This document shows positions 1 through 11,335 of a stretch of DNA of 64,000 nt, piece after piece. Below the pieces are notes generated by a model. That model was not told where the DNA came from. It ran no database searches and worked only from the letters and a program-made list of their open reading frames with translations. This DNA comes from Candidatus Thalassolituus haligoni. Its GTDB lineage: Bacteria > Pseudomonadota > Gammaproteobacteria > Pseudomonadales > Oceanobacteraceae. The DNA lies in NCBI RefSeq assembly GCF_041222825.1, contig NZ_CP139482.1, positions 2,511,001-2,575,000 on the forward strand, written 5' to 3'. Positions within the stretch are counted from its first letter, which is position 1; every line of letters begins with the position of its first letter. The position numbers and the translations under genes are program-made.

Positions 1-1827
1 ACGGGAAGCACCACGGAAGCCCAGCATCGGGTTTTCTTCTTCCGGCTCGTACAGGCGGCCACCAATCAGATTGGCATATTCGTTCGATTTGAAATCCGAC
101 AAGCGGGTAATCACCCGCTTGGGCCAGAAAGCAGCGGCCAGGGTAGAAATACCCTCCACCAGCTTCTCAACGTAAAAATCGACCGGGCCGGGATATCCGG
201 CAAAACGTCGCCGAACCGTAGGTTTGAGATCTTCTGGCAGGTTATCGAAGTTCAACAGCGCCTTTGGGTGCACTCCGATCATGCGGTTGATAATAAACTC
301 CAGCCGCGCCAGGCCAACACCGGCATTCGGTAGCCCCTGAAAATCGAAGGCCCGATCCGGGTTACCCACGTTCATCATGATCTTGAACGGCAGCTCCGGC
401 ATTGAATCGACACTGTTGGTGCGAATATCAAAATCCAGTGCGCCGTCATACACGTAACCGGTATCGCCCTCGGCGCAGGACACCGTCACTTCCTGACCAT
501 CTTTCAGACGTTCCGTGGCATCTTCGCAGCCAACCACGGCTGGAATGCCCAGCTCGCGAGCAATGATGGCGGCATGACAGGTGCGACCACCACGATTGGT
601 GACGATCGCCGCAGAGCGCTTCATAATCGGCTCCCAATCCGGGTCTGTCATGTCGGCAACCAGTACGTCGCCTTCCTGAACCTGATCCATTTCATCGATG
701 TCGTTCAGAATACGCACCCGACCAGAACCAATCCGGTGGCCAATACTGCGTCCTTCAGCCAGCACGATGCCGGTTTCTTTCAGTAAATAACGCTCCATCA
801 CGGTTTTACTGGTGCGGCTTTTGACCGTTTCCGGACGTGCCTGCACCACGTACAATTTGCCGTCATCGCCGTCTTTGGCCCATTCGATGTCCATCGGACG
901 ACCATAGTGCTCTTCAATGGTCAGTGCCATCCGCGCCAGTTCTTCCACTTCGGCATCGGTCACTGAAAATTGCTGGCGCAACTCCCGGTCTACCCGCAAG
1001 GTTTCGACCGACTGCCCCACACTGGCGAAGGCGTTGTAAACCATCTTGATGGCCTTGGCACCCAGGTTACGACGCAGGATCGAGGGCCGCCCCTCGCGTA
1101 AATTCAGCTTGTGAACATAAAACTCATCCGGGTTAACCGCGCCCTGCACCACGGTTTCACCGAGACCATAAGATGACGTAATAAACACTACCTGGTCGAA
1201 ACCGGATTCCGTATCAATCGAGAACATCACACCGCTGGAGGCGGTCTCGCTGCGCACCATACGTTGAATACCGGCAGACAACGCGATTTTGCTGTGGTCA
1301 AAGCCCTGATGCACCCGGTAAGAAATCGCCCGGTCATTAAACAGCGAGGCAAACACATCCCGCACCGCATGCAGCACATTGCCGATGCCAACGATATTCA
1401 GATGAGTTTCCTGCTGACCGGCAAAAGACGCATCTGGCAGATCTTCTGCCGTGGCCGATGAGCGCACTGCGGCGGCCATCTGCTCGTTGCCTGCTTGCAG
1501 GGTGATGTAAGATTCACGAATGGCGGCTTCCAGCGGTGGTGGCAACGGTGCTTCCAGAATCCAGCTGCGAATAGCGGCACCGGTTTCCGCCAGCGCACGG
1601 ACATCATCAACGTCCAGATCAGACAGCGCGGCATTGATACGATCCGCCAATCCCTGATAGGAAAGAAATTCCCGATAGGCATCGGCACTGGTAGCAAAGC
1701 CACCCGGAACGGTAACGCCTGAACTGGCGAGGTGGCTGATCATTTCTCCGAGCGACGCGTTTTTTCCGCCAACGCGTTCCACGTCACCCATACCTACCTG
1801 ATCAAACCAAAGTACATAGTCAGTCAA
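1..1827 (-). CDS. ppsA: Phosphoenolpyruvate synthase, 3' end cut by window
   Basis: Converts pyruvate, ATP and water to phosphoenolpyruvate, AMP and phosphate in gluconeogenesis. The first 609 codons are present; the family is about 790 residues, so roughly 180 C-terminal residues lie outside the window. The start is read as TTG, because AGGAG lies seven bases upstream and the protein then begins [20 protein letters not shown], matching the family N terminus. The swivelling phosphohistidine motif [18 protein letters not shown] is near residue 417, and [14 protein letters not shown] of the PEP-binding domain lies at the window edge. It is divergent from ppsR, the usual arrangement with its regulator. 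Confidence 0.95.
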   Translation of the reverse strand, partial: MTDYVLWFDQVGMGDVERVGGKNASLGEMISHLASSGVTVPGGFATSADAYREFLSYQGLADRINAALSDLDVDDVRALAETGAAIRSWILEAPLPPPLEAAIRESYITLQAGNEQMAAAVRSSATAEDLPDASFAGQQETHLNIVGIGNVLHAVRDVFASLFNDRAISYRVHQGFDHSKIALSAGIQRMVRSETASSGVMFSIDTESGFDQVVFITSSYGLGETVVQGAVNPDEFYVHKLNLREGRPSILRRNLGAKAIKMVYNAFASVGQSVETLRVDRELRQQFSVTDAEVEELARMALTIEEHYGRPMDIEWAKDGDDGKLYVVQARPETVKSRTSKTVMERYLLKETGIVLAEGRSIGHRIGSGRVRILNDIDEMDQVQEGDVLVADMTDPDWEPIMKRSAAIVTNRGGRTCHAAIIARELGIPAVVGCEDATERLKDGQEVTVSCAEGDTGYVYDGALDFDIRTNSVDSMPELPFKIMMNVGNPDRAFDFQGLPNAGVGLARLEFIINRMIGVHPKALLNFDNLPEDLKPTVRRRFAGYPGPVDFYVEKLVEGISTLAAAFWPKRVITRLSDFKSNEYANLIGGRLYEPEEENPMLGFRGASR

Positions 1828-2116
1828 TGTTGTTCTCCTGTACCATCGCGTGCTTTATGAGCCTGCTGAACCCGCCGAACACACTTGTGGTGCCTTCGAC
1901 GGTAAAAACACCACTTTGGGGTTGCGGTGCCTAACGGGTTCAGATAAACCCTTTTATGCTGCTTCCGGGCAATCGAGGTTATCGGTGTTGCCGAAACCCT
2001 TGCAGTCTACTGATGCAGATCATCGTCTGGTGTTATTTAAGTAATCAGCGACTCAACCTGGACCAGGGCCGGGGCAAGCGCGCGTAATACTAAGTGCAGG
2101 TAAAACAAATTTCCAT
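1828..2116. promoter_or_regulatory. Divergent ppsA/ppsR intergenic region
   Basis: This 289-bp gap between two divergently transcribed genes must hold both promoters. I could not assign -35/-10 boxes with confidence. A 65-codon reading frame inside it (1850-2044) has no recognisable content and is not called. Confidence 0.4.
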
Positions 2117-2935
2117 ATGAAGCGATACGCCTACTTTATTTCTGATGGCACCGGCATTACTGCCGAAATGCTGGGCAACAGTCTGCTGGCCCAATTTGAG
2201 AAGATTGAATTCGAGCGTGTAACGCTGCCCTATATTGATAGCGTGACAAAAGCAGAGCAGGCTGTCGCCCTGATCAACGCCGACTCGCGCAAGAGCGGCC
2301 AGCCAGCAATTATTTTCGATACCGTCATCGACAAGACCATTCGGCAGGTCATCGACACTGCCGAAGGACTGAAGATCGACATCTTTGATGCTTTTCTGAA
2401 ACCGCTGGAGCAGGCACTTGAAGTAGAGTCTTCTTACAGCGTCGGCATGTCCCACTCGGCCAAAAACACCAGCTATCTGTCACGCATCGACGCCGTGAAC
2501 TTTGCCCTGGATAACGACGACGGCGCTCGTACTCGCCATTACAAAACCGCTGATGTCATTCTGGTCGGCGTATCCCGTTGCGGCAAAACCCCGACCTGTC
2601 TTTATCTGGCCATGCAATACGGTATCAAGGCGGCCAACTACCCGCTGACTGAAGAGGACATGGCCGATTTACGCTTACCCAAAAGTCTTGAACCCTATCG
2701 CAGCAAGCTGTTCGGGCTGACCATCGACCCGGATCGGCTGTCGGTAATTCGTAATGAGCGCCGGGCAAACAGCCGTTATTCCTCGTTGAAACAGTGTTAT
2801 CACGAGGTCGACGAAGTGGAAACCCTGTATCAGCGTGAACAAATCCCGTTTATCAGTACCACCGACAAGTCGATTGAGGAAATTTCCACCCGTATTCTCG
2901 CCGAGACCGGCCTGCAGCGTCGATTACGATCCTGA
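2117..2935 (+). CDS. ppsR: PEP synthase regulatory protein (kinase/pyrophosphorylase, DUF299)
   Basis: A 272-residue cytoplasmic protein that switches PEP synthase off by ADP-dependent threonine phosphorylation and on again by Pi-dependent, pyrophosphate-forming dephosphorylation. It has the usual family length and the N-terminal [12 protein letters not shown] signature. The nucleotide-binding loop [10 protein letters not shown] is near residue 153, followed by [10 protein letters not shown]. Its position divergent from ppsA fits the role. Assignment is by family signature and neighbourhood. Confidence 0.95.
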   Translation: MKRYAYFISDGTGITAEMLGNSLLAQFEKIEFERVTLPYIDSVTKAEQAVALINADSRKSGQPAIIFDTVIDKTIRQVIDTAEGLKIDIFDAFLKPLEQALEVESSYSVGMSHSAKNTSYLSRIDAVNFALDNDDGARTRHYKTADVILVGVSRCGKTPTCLYLAMQYGIKAANYPLTEEDMADLRLPKSLEPYRSKLFGLTIDPDRLSVIRNERRANSRYSSLKQCYHEVDEVETLYQREQIPFISTTDKSIEEISTRILAETGLQRRLRS

Positions 2936-2975
2936 TTCCAGAGGTGGCAAAATACCAAGCGCTACAACAGCAAGG

Positions 2976-3809
2976 CTATATCAGCATCGCCAGACGATCA
3001 TTCATCAGCCGGGCCACCTGCTTCGGATGGGTAAACACCAGACTGTGATCGGCCCCGGCAATCCCCTGGGCGATCCAGTCCGGGCTTTGCTGCTCCAGCC
3101 GCTGCTGTCGTTGCTGCATATCCGGCGAGCTTAACTCTCCGACCAGACTCATACCCGGCAACGGCGAAGTCCAGTCCAGATAATACTCACGTTGGCGACC
3201 CAATGATTCACTGACCGCCCCCAGCGCCTGACACAAACCCTGCTGGTTGACCTGCAAACGTTTGACCGCGACACGATCCGCCGTCGGATTACGCCGACGA
3301 TTGGGAGATACCGCGTCGAGAAAATCCAGATAGGCGCCTTCGTCTCCATCCAGAAAACGTTGTTCCAGCCCGGCATAACGGGCTTCCCGAGCCAGCAAAC
3401 CGGCGGCATCGTTGCCAGACAGCAACGCCGGTTCAAGCAGGTACAACAAACCAAAGGCATGCTGTTTCACCAGCTCAGTGGTGACCATACCGCCAAACGA
3501 GTAACCGGCAATATCGGCATCCCACCAATCCAGCGCCGTGAGCAGCTCGTCGATCTGACCAGCATAGTCATCCACCGTCGGCTTAACGCAGTGAAGAAAG
3601 GATGACTTGCCCATACCGGCAAAATCCGGGATCAGGATTTCACTCCAGCCAGCAAGATAATTGGCCACGTAAGTCCAGGTTAATTCACCCGCAATACCGG
3701 CACCGTGTAGCAAAACAAGCCGCCGTCCACCGGGATTGTTCGCGCATTGCAACAACAACGCATGTTGATTGACACTGGCAGTACGAATATTAACGGGGTG
3801 CTTTTCCAC
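2976..3809 (-). CDS. Alpha/beta hydrolase
   Basis: Alpha/beta-hydrolase fold protein of about 277 residues from a GTG start at VEKHPVNIRT. The frame is open to 3866, but the extra N terminus is coded by a 7-bp repeat tract and looks non-natural. Visible motifs are LLHGAG (oxyanion region), GYSFGG with the nucleophile serine, and a late ADHSLVF histidine segment. The acid residue was not fixed. The substrate is unknown; esterase, lipase or C-C hydrolase activities are all possible. It stands alone, convergent with ppsR. Confidence 0.75.
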   Translation of the reverse strand: MEKHPVNIRTASVNQHALLLQCANNPGGRRLVLLHGAGIAGELTWTYVANYLAGWSEILIPDFAGMGKSSFLHCVKPTVDDYAGQIDELLTALDWWDADIAGYSFGGMVTTELVKQHAFGLLYLLEPALLSGNDAAGLLAREARYAGLEQRFLDGDEGAYLDFLDAVSPNRRRNPTADRVAVKRLQVNQQGLCQALGAVSESLGRQREYYLDWTSPLPGMSLVGELSSPDMQQRQQRLEQQSPDWIAQGIAGADHSLVFTHPKQVARLMNDRLAMLI

Positions 3810-3816
3810 AATTGAC

Positions 3817-3841
3817 CTGATAACTGATAACTGATAACTGA
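3817..3841. repeat. Short 7-bp tandem repeat (CTGATAA x3.5)
   Basis: Three and a half head-to-tail copies of CTGATAA lie directly upstream of the GTG start chosen for the alpha/beta hydrolase, in its leader. Copy number changes would alter the leader length but not that coding frame. Confidence 0.8.
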
Positions 3842-4011
3842 CACAACAATAATTCCGGCAACACATCGACTAACGAGCACAGTGCATGTGAAGGACAGCG
3901 CCAGTCTAACGAGCGTTTCTGAGCAATGCCAGGGTTGTGAACCAGGGGGAATGCGCCGGATAATGACCGCTACTCCCCTACACACTGACTGATCGGGAAA
4001 CTTTCGCGCCA

Positions 4012-5397
4012 ATGTCCAGCCCTCCCAGCGCCACAGCGTCGTATACAACCTACCTGTTGCCATTTTCCGCCCGCGAGCTGTTGCATTGTTGCCAGCAGCT
4101 GCCCGGCTCCGCTCTGATCTACAGCGGCACCAGTGGTCAACAACAGGCTGCCCGACCCTGCTGGGCGGTGCTGGCTTATGCCCCCACACGAGTGCTCTCC
4201 GCCAGCAACGACCACCAATGGCGGCAACTGAAACAAGCACTCGAAGCCGACCAGATCAAGGCAGCGTCAGCCAATCCGGCTACGCCAGACAACGAAGGGT
4301 TTATCAGCGGCTGGATGGGCTATTTCTCCTACGCTGCTGGCTGCTGGACAGTCGCAGGAATCCATCCATCCGACAACCGGTCGACACAATCTCAGCCGCC
4401 ACATCCGCTGGCCGAATTCCACTATTACCCTCATAGCCTGTTACTCGACTTTGCCGAAGATACCGTCATGCTCCGCAGTCCCAGGCCGTGCACCGAAACA
4501 GAGTGCGGCGCCATTCTCGAACAGCTCAACCAGGCGCGCGCGCGCTGTATTACCAACAGCAATACGACCGACACTACGGACACATATCAGTGGCAACCGC
4601 AATGGGATGCCAGTGAATACCAGCAGGCATTCAATCAGGTGCAGAATTATATTGTCTCGGGCGATGTCTACCAGGTGAATCTGACCATGCCCTTCCGCTG
4701 TCATGACAACCTGACCGCGATATCACCCGCCAAATTACTGGAACAGTTCGACGCGCCTTTCTCCTGCTACTTTCGTGGTCAGTCCCTGACTCTGTTCAGC
4801 GTCAGCCCTGAGCGGTTTGTCAAAATCCACCAGCAACACATGGTCACCAGCCCGATAAAAGGCACCTCACCCCGAGGCAAGACAGCCAGCGAGGATCTGG
4901 CCAACCGCCAATGGCTGGCCGACAGCAAAAAAAATCAGGCCGAGAACCTGATGATTGTAGATCTGTTGCGTAATGACCTGGGACGTTCTGCGGTAACCGG
5001 CAGCGTTCAGGTTGAGAAGATGTTTGATATCGAATCCCACGCCAACGTGCACCATATGGTCAGCACTATCAGAGCAGAGATAAAACCGGAAATCTCGCCT
5101 CTGGAAGCCGTGCTAAACGCCTTTCCTGGTGGCTCGATCACCGGAGCACCAAAAAAGCGCGCCATGGAAATTATCCGCGAGCTGGAACCCGATTCACGAG
5201 GGCTGTATTGCGGGTCTTTCGGCTACTTCAGCGATCAGGGGGTGGCCGATTTCAACATTCTGATTCGTTCTGTTGTAGCCACACCCTCAGGGGCGGAGTG
5301 CTGGGCAGGCGGCGGCGTGGTCAAGGACTCGACTGCCGCCGGAGAGTACGACGAGCTGTTCAGCAAGGTACAACAGCTTCTGGATACCATAAGTTAA
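4012..5397 (+). CDS. pabB: Aminodeoxychorismate synthase component I
   Basis: With a PabA glutaminase subunit it converts chorismate to 4-amino-4-deoxychorismate, the precursor of p-aminobenzoate and folate. It has 461 residues, normal for the family. The C-terminal chorismate-binding domain shows IVSGDVYQVNLTMPF, SPERFVKI, TSPIKGTSPRG, VDLLRNDLGR and FPGGSITGAPKKRAMEII in order. The N-terminal half carries the divergent Trp-binding-type region. PabB is preferred over TrpE on the PIKGT and GSITGAPK contexts. No pabA or pabC neighbour is present. Confidence 0.92.
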   Translation: MSSPPSATASYTTYLLPFSARELLHCCQQLPGSALIYSGTSGQQQAARPCWAVLAYAPTRVLSASNDHQWRQLKQALEADQIKAASANPATPDNEGFISGWMGYFSYAAGCWTVAGIHPSDNRSTQSQPPHPLAEFHYYPHSLLLDFAEDTVMLRSPRPCTETECGAILEQLNQARARCITNSNTTDTTDTYQWQPQWDASEYQQAFNQVQNYIVSGDVYQVNLTMPFRCHDNLTAISPAKLLEQFDAPFSCYFRGQSLTLFSVSPERFVKIHQQHMVTSPIKGTSPRGKTASEDLANRQWLADSKKNQAENLMIVDLLRNDLGRSAVTGSVQVEKMFDIESHANVHHMVSTIRAEIKPEISPLEAVLNAFPGGSITGAPKKRAMEIIRELEPDSRGLYCGSFGYFSDQGVADFNILIRSVVATPSGAECWAGGGVVKDSTAAGEYDELFSKVQQLLDTIS

Positions 5398-5464
5398 ACG
5401 GGTGAAGATGGTTAAACAGCCGAAGTCCGTATGGAGCGCAGATTAACAGGGAGGTTTTGGCAGA

Positions 5465-7063
5465 TTACTGACCGGAGCGGTAGACAACCTGGCCGCTACC
5501 TTCTCGCGTCATAATCTGCATCACAGAATCCTGCTTACTGATCGCTGTACTTGATAACGCGGCGCCCCGGGAAGCACCAGGATCAGCTTTCACTGGCTTT
5601 ACCGGTGCAGGTTGACTGACGGCTTGCTTGTCTGGCACCGTTTTTTGTACCGGCTCAGCCTTGCTGGCAACCCCTGAATCCCGTGACTTGACAGCAGACG
5701 CACCCGGATTATTCAGGTCACGATTAGGATTCCAGCGAGGTAAATCAACGGGAACCTCCTTCGGCGGAGCCGCCACTGAGGGCACAACCTTCGCTGCCGT
5801 TGCCGTATCCTTTGTTAATGTTTCCGTCACCGGCGTCTTGCGGCTGAACGTCAAACTGCTTGCCGGAGTCGGAATTATTCCTCTGCTGGTCACGGTAGAG
5901 ACTGGCAATCGGCTCATACCGCTATCAGTCCGGGAACCGGCCCTTGTCACCAGCTCTCCGGAAGGGGTAGGTGCTACCTCCACGATCTCCGAGCTGGCAT
6001 AACCTCGCGGCGTATTGGCTGATACCGAGGTCGTTTTCACCGCCGAAAACTGGCGATCAGATTCCAGTGCTTCGGGGGGTAAATAAGAAATCTTTGCTGC
6101 TTGCTGATGACCGATGTCCTGGCCATCAACCATCCCGAGGGATTGACTGCCCTGTAACTCCACCACTTCCTGACGCTGAAGCGACTGCCGGGACTGTAGC
6201 TGCTTCATCTGTTCGGGTGGCAACAGCTTGATAACCTGGCTGGTTTCATGACGGGTTTCGCTGGCAATCGGACTGACTGCCGGCTGATACACACTACCAG
6301 CGAGAATTTCCATCAATTCATCACCCGTTACCGGATTTTCCGAACCATGCGGCTTAATCATATCAGCGGTACTGTCAGCACCGTCAGACACAGCCCCCGG
6401 GGATTGTTCAGCGAAAACACGCGGCTCAACCCCGGTGCTATCAACAGCAGAATCCTGAATACCAGGCGCGTTTGCCGCATAACTATTGACAGGCACATCT
6501 GCAGGAGTCGAATCCATCGTCGCGTCGCTTCCGGTGGCGACCCCGGATAACTCTGGAGGAGGAACCGGTAACTCAAAACTGCTTTTGCGTTTGATAACCG
6601 GCAGCGCCGTCGGCGCAGGCGAGGGATCCGCTTTTTTGGCTGCAACCGTTTTTTTTGCAGTACTTGTAACAGGTGTAGAGGTCGCAGATACCTTGACGGG
6701 TGTACTGCGCACAACCGGCGCAACCGTTGGCCGAGGACTGGCCGTTTTCTCTGTCTGAATCACCAGAACCGCTTCCTGGCCACGTTTACCTTCAAGACGA
6801 TCAGCCTTGAATTTATGGCGAGCCATTGGATTTTCATCCACGACGTAGGTATTGGGCTGATCATAGGTCTGATAGTCTTCCAGATGCGTCTGGCTTTTGG
6901 AGACCGTCACCACTTCAGCCAGCACCGTCGACGCCAGAGAACAACAGACCAACAACAATAAAAATCCAGCCGCCTTCCTTGTCACATCCGCTGACAATCG
7001 CTCTGTATTCCTATTTAAAATCAGCCACTGCCGATACATATTCAAAACCCGCTTCTCACTCAT
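5465..7063 (-). CDS. Unknown Pro/Ser/Thr/Val-rich envelope protein
   Basis: About 532 residues from ATG (MSEKRVLNMY; an in-frame TTG lies two codons earlier and a second ATG at MYRQW). A hydrophobic stretch near residues 33-52 (AAGFLLLLVCCSLASTVLAE) looks like a signal peptide with a long charged front or a membrane anchor. The rest is low-complexity, rich in P, T, S, A and V, with QTEKTASPRPTVAPV-type linkers and no domain I recognise. It is probably a periplasmic or surface-exposed flexible protein. It is monocistronic and convergent with pabB. I do not assign a function. Confidence 0.65.
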   Translation of the reverse strand: MSEKRVLNMYRQWLILNRNTERLSADVTRKAAGFLLLLVCCSLASTVLAEVVTVSKSQTHLEDYQTYDQPNTYVVDENPMARHKFKADRLEGKRGQEAVLVIQTEKTASPRPTVAPVVRSTPVKVSATSTPVTSTAKKTVAAKKADPSPAPTALPVIKRKSSFELPVPPPELSGVATGSDATMDSTPADVPVNSYAANAPGIQDSAVDSTGVEPRVFAEQSPGAVSDGADSTADMIKPHGSENPVTGDELMEILAGSVYQPAVSPIASETRHETSQVIKLLPPEQMKQLQSRQSLQRQEVVELQGSQSLGMVDGQDIGHQQAAKISYLPPEALESDRQFSAVKTTSVSANTPRGYASSEIVEVAPTPSGELVTRAGSRTDSGMSRLPVSTVTSRGIIPTPASSLTFSRKTPVTETLTKDTATAAKVVPSVAAPPKEVPVDLPRWNPNRDLNNPGASAVKSRDSGVASKAEPVQKTVPDKQAVSQPAPVKPVKADPGASRGAALSSTAISKQDSVMQIMTREGSGQVVYRSGQ

Positions 7064-7755
7064 CAGCAAAAGAAGAACAAATATTTACAAAAAATGTAAT
7101 CGACACCTTGCTCATAATGGAAATCACCGGTACTCGCCAGAGTTTATCGCAATTATAATGCTTTCACACAATGAGATCATCGCTACAAATACCCAGCATA
7201 GACACAATCCAGAATTCATCAAGTTTGCGCCAGACTGTTACGTGTTAGATGATTGTGCTACCAAACCACCCACTTTTCAATTATCAAAAAATGATATTCA
7301 CGAATCAATACGACCACACTGCCCATTAGCGACAAATTCATCAGGCAACACCATTTGTATCTATTTAATCCTGCTTAATCCTGTACAGCTCCAGGCTCTG
7401 GCCGCCTGCTTCGCTCTACCTTCTTAGCCATGCAGTCATGGGCGGGACTGCTGAATGCCAGGCAAACACCCCTCCGCTTCAGACAATCATCTCCCGACAT
7501 CGATTGACATATGGAGATCCGTATAGGGATATATAAAATTCGAATAGAATATTGGCAGTGCCGAAAAACGATCCAGCAGATCAAGCCACGACAAAATAGG
7601 CTTTTCCAGAATGACTGATGCACCGGTCATGTTATTGATAACTGCCGATATTGATCGGGCACTACCGCCAGATACGAAACGGTATATTCACCAATTGCAA
7701 CAAAAGGGGAAACGGAATATCCACCATCAAATTCCGCCCCCTCTAAAATGACAAA
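7064..7755. other. AT-rich non-coding stretch
   Basis: About 690 bp between the unknown envelope protein and thrH. Reading frames here (6897-7427 on plus, 7375-7623 on minus) lack convincing starts or recognisable sequence. I see no RNA gene. The promoter of the 5465-7063 gene should lie at its left edge. Confidence 0.5.
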
Positions 7756-8373
7756 TCAGAGGCTCAGTTCGCGATTACTGGCTTTGATAAACTCTTTTTT
7801 CAACTCTTCGAAGGTGTGAACTGCAGGGAATTGTGGAAATTCATCGATCACATTCTGTGGCGCATGAAACAGGATACCCGCATCGGCTTCAGCCAGCATG
7901 GTGGTATCGTTGTAGGAATCACCCGCTGCAATCGTGCGGTAGTAGATCGTTTGCAAGGCACGAATGGATTGGCGCTTGGGATCAGCCTGGCGCAGTTTGT
8001 AATCCACTACGTTACCAACGGCGTCGGTTATCAGTCGGTGGCAGAACAGCGTCGGAAAACCGAGCTGGCGCATCAGTGGCTGAGAAAATTCGTAAAAAGT
8101 GTCCGACAGGATAATTACCTGAAAACGCTCACGCAGCCAGTCAACAAACTCAGCAGCGCCTTCCAGTGGCGACAGTGTCGCAATCACGGCCTGAATATCC
8201 TGGATTTTCAGACCATGTTGTTTCAGCAAACCAAGCCGCTGCTTCATTAACACGTCGTAATCAGGAATATCGCGAGTTGTGGCCTTCAACTCTTCAATCC
8301 CGGTTTTATTGGCAAATTCAATCCAGATTTCAGGAACCAGAACACCTTCAAGGTCCAAACATGCGATTTCCAT
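7756..8373 (-). CDS. thrH: Phosphoserine phosphatase/homoserine phosphotransferase
   Basis: A HAD-superfamily enzyme of 205 residues, cytoplasmic. ThrH proteins of pseudomonads dephosphorylate phosphoserine and can pass the phosphate to homoserine. HAD motif I appears as CLDLEGVLVPEIW (D at about residue 6, with a Glu two positions on, typical of ThrH), motif II as ILSDTF, and motif III/IV as AAGDSYNDTTML. The length matches ThrH and is shorter than SerB, which carries ACT domains. It is divergent from cysH over 284 bp. Confidence 0.9.
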   Translation of the reverse strand: MEIACLDLEGVLVPEIWIEFANKTGIEELKATTRDIPDYDVLMKQRLGLLKQHGLKIQDIQAVIATLSPLEGAAEFVDWLRERFQVIILSDTFYEFSQPLMRQLGFPTLFCHRLITDAVGNVVDYKLRQADPKRQSIRALQTIYYRTIAAGDSYNDTTMLAEADAGILFHAPQNVIDEFPQFPAVHTFEELKKEFIKASNRELSL

Positions 8374-8657
8374 GATATCTCCGCGATTCTAGGAAGTTTT
8401 TCAGGGTATTTTAAGGCGCCGTACTCTAGCCAGTTGGTCATCACAACACAACCCGCCGGAGCCTGAGAACCTCGACGCCGGTAGCGCTTCCCGCGCATAC
8501 TGGACACAGCATCAACCAACCCAAGACAACCCAGAAACAAGGTTTCAGGCTCGTTTAGAACCAGAATGAAATAACAATATTCTTTATTAGTATTTTTTGA
8601 CCTAAACATAGCGTGCTAGCATTTCCCTATACTTTCTATAATCAGCGGCCCAGCAAG

Positions 8658-9377
8658 ATGACAGATTTCACACAACTTAATGCAGAGTACGCCAGTCAAC
8701 GTCCCAAAGACCTGATTCGCTACGCCCTTGAGCAGCACGATGCGATCGCCGTGTCGTTCAGCGGTGCCGAAGACGTTGTGCTGATCGACATGGCAGTCAA
8801 ACTTCGTCGCGATGTTCAGATTTTCACACTCGACACCGGCCGTCTGCATCCCGAGACCTATGAATTTATCGAGACCGTACGCAAGCACTACGGCATCACA
8901 ATTCAGGTGCAGACACCCGAGCAGCAGTCACTGCAGGCATTAACGACCGCAAAAGGCATGTTCAGCTTCTTTGAGGATGGCCACCAGGAATGCTGTGGCG
9001 TCCGTAAAATCCAGCCTCTGAAAAACAAGCTGGCCACTCTGGATGCCTGGATTACCGGCCAGCGTCGCGATCAAAGCCCCGGCACCCGCAGCAATATCGA
9101 AATGATTGAGGTCGACGCCTCACCTGGCCAACACGGCGAATTAATCAAATACAACCCGCTGACCCACTGGACATCAGCGCAGGTGTGGGAATACATCAGG
9201 ATGTTTGATGTGCCCTACAACCCGTTACACGCCAGTGGTTTTGTCAGTATTGGTTGCCAGCCTTGCACTCGTCCTGTGCTGCCAAACCAGCATGAACGTG
9301 AAGGCCGTTGGTGGTGGGAAGAAGAAACCCACAAAGAATGTGGACTGCACGGCGGCAATATCATCAGCAAAGGCTGA
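8658..9377 (+). CDS. cysH: Adenylylsulfate (APS) reductase, [4Fe-4S] type
   Basis: Reduces activated sulfate to sulfite for cysteine synthesis. The start is ATG at [11 protein letters not shown]; the frame is open 15 codons earlier with no family match. The PP-loop-type segment [11 protein letters not shown] is at the front. Two cysteine pairs, [11 protein letters not shown] and GCQPCTRPV, are the [4Fe-4S] ligands of the APS-using enzymes that PAPS-specific enterobacterial CysH lacks. The redox cysteine motif KECGLH is near the C terminus. So APS is the likely substrate. The regulator cysB follows convergently. Confidence 0.93.
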   Translation: MTDFTQLNAEYASQRPKDLIRYALEQHDAIAVSFSGAEDVVLIDMAVKLRRDVQIFTLDTGRLHPETYEFIETVRKHYGITIQVQTPEQQSLQALTTAKGMFSFFEDGHQECCGVRKIQPLKNKLATLDAWITGQRRDQSPGTRSNIEMIEVDASPGQHGELIKYNPLTHWTSAQVWEYIRMFDVPYNPLHASGFVSIGCQPCTRPVLPNQHEREGRWWWEEETHKECGLHGGNIISKG

Positions 9378-9436
9378 CCGAGCCATCGCCGCCTCAGCGG
9401 AGCAAGGCCGACGCGGCGAAGGTATGACAACTGGAT

Positions 9437-10447
<1,011 letters not shown>

Positions 10448-10533
10448 TTAAATATTCTTTTTAAGTATAGAAGGTAGCCGGTTAGAGTACCAACTCACCT
10501 TCTTTCCGTTACCGGCAGTGTAGACCGCACAAC

Positions 10534-11304
10534 ATGGACATTCTGTTATATATCCTCGCCGGCGCTGGCGTCGGTTTTATTGTTGGTCTGACTGGCATCG
10601 GCGGTGGCGCACTGATGACGCCGTTGCTACTGCTGTTTGGCTTTCCAGCCCACATCGCGGTTGGCACTGACCTGATGTATGCCTCAATCACCAAGGCCTC
10701 TGGCGCAATATCCCACCACCGGCAAGGCCATGTGAACTGGAGCATTCTGCGCAAGCTGGCTGTCGGCAGTATAACCGCAGCCCTGATCACAGGTGTGGTA
10801 CTGGACCAATTCTTTGACGATCCCGAGCAATACAGCCACATTCTGACCAATGTTCTGGGTGCCATGTTGCTGTTTACCGCTTGCACTATCGTATTCCGTA
10901 CTACTCTCCAGCACTGGTCCAGCCGCCTGATTGGCGACAACCCGACTCGCATCGGCCACCTGACCATCGCCATGGGGGTTATTCTGGGTGTATTGGTGAC
11001 GCTGTCGTCAGTAGGAGCAGGAGCTATTGGCACAGCAATCCTGATGATTCTTTACCCGGCACTGCGCTCAACCAATGTCGTTGGCACCGATATCGCCCAC
11101 GCCGTTCCACTTACCCTTGCGGCAGGCCTGATACATCTTTATCTGGGTAACATTGATTTTATGTTATTAGGTGCCCTGTTGATTGGCTCTATTCCCGCAA
11201 TACAGGTATCCAGTCGTCTGGCGCGACACATTCCGGAAAATATTCTGCGCAGCCTGCTTGCCAGCCTGCTGTTCGGGCTAGGCATTAAATATGCGTTGTT
11301 CTGA
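10534..11304 (+). CDS. TauE/SafE-family sulfite/sulfonate exporter
   Basis: A 256-residue inner-membrane protein with about eight hydrophobic helices and the family glycine-rich repeats GLTGIGGGALMTPLLLLF near the N terminus and TLSSVGAGAIG in the second half. Members export sulfite, sulfonates or related anions. Its place divergent from cysB and near cysH suggests relief of excess sulfite during sulfate assimilation; that is an inference from context. Confidence 0.85.
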   Translation: MDILLYILAGAGVGFIVGLTGIGGGALMTPLLLLFGFPAHIAVGTDLMYASITKASGAISHHRQGHVNWSILRKLAVGSITAALITGVVLDQFFDDPEQYSHILTNVLGAMLLFTACTIVFRTTLQHWSSRLIGDNPTRIGHLTIAMGVILGVLVTLSSVGAGAIGTAILMILYPALRSTNVVGTDIAHAVPLTLAAGLIHLYLGNIDFMLLGALLIGSIPAIQVSSRLARHIPENILRSLLASLLFGLGIKYALF

Positions 11305-11335
11305 CAGCCAATACACAGGACGGTGACTTTTTTCC

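Noticed and set aside
3680..4240. 186-codon minus-strand frame spanning the pabB start
   Set aside because: Overlaps pabB and the hydrolase in another frame; no recognisable content.
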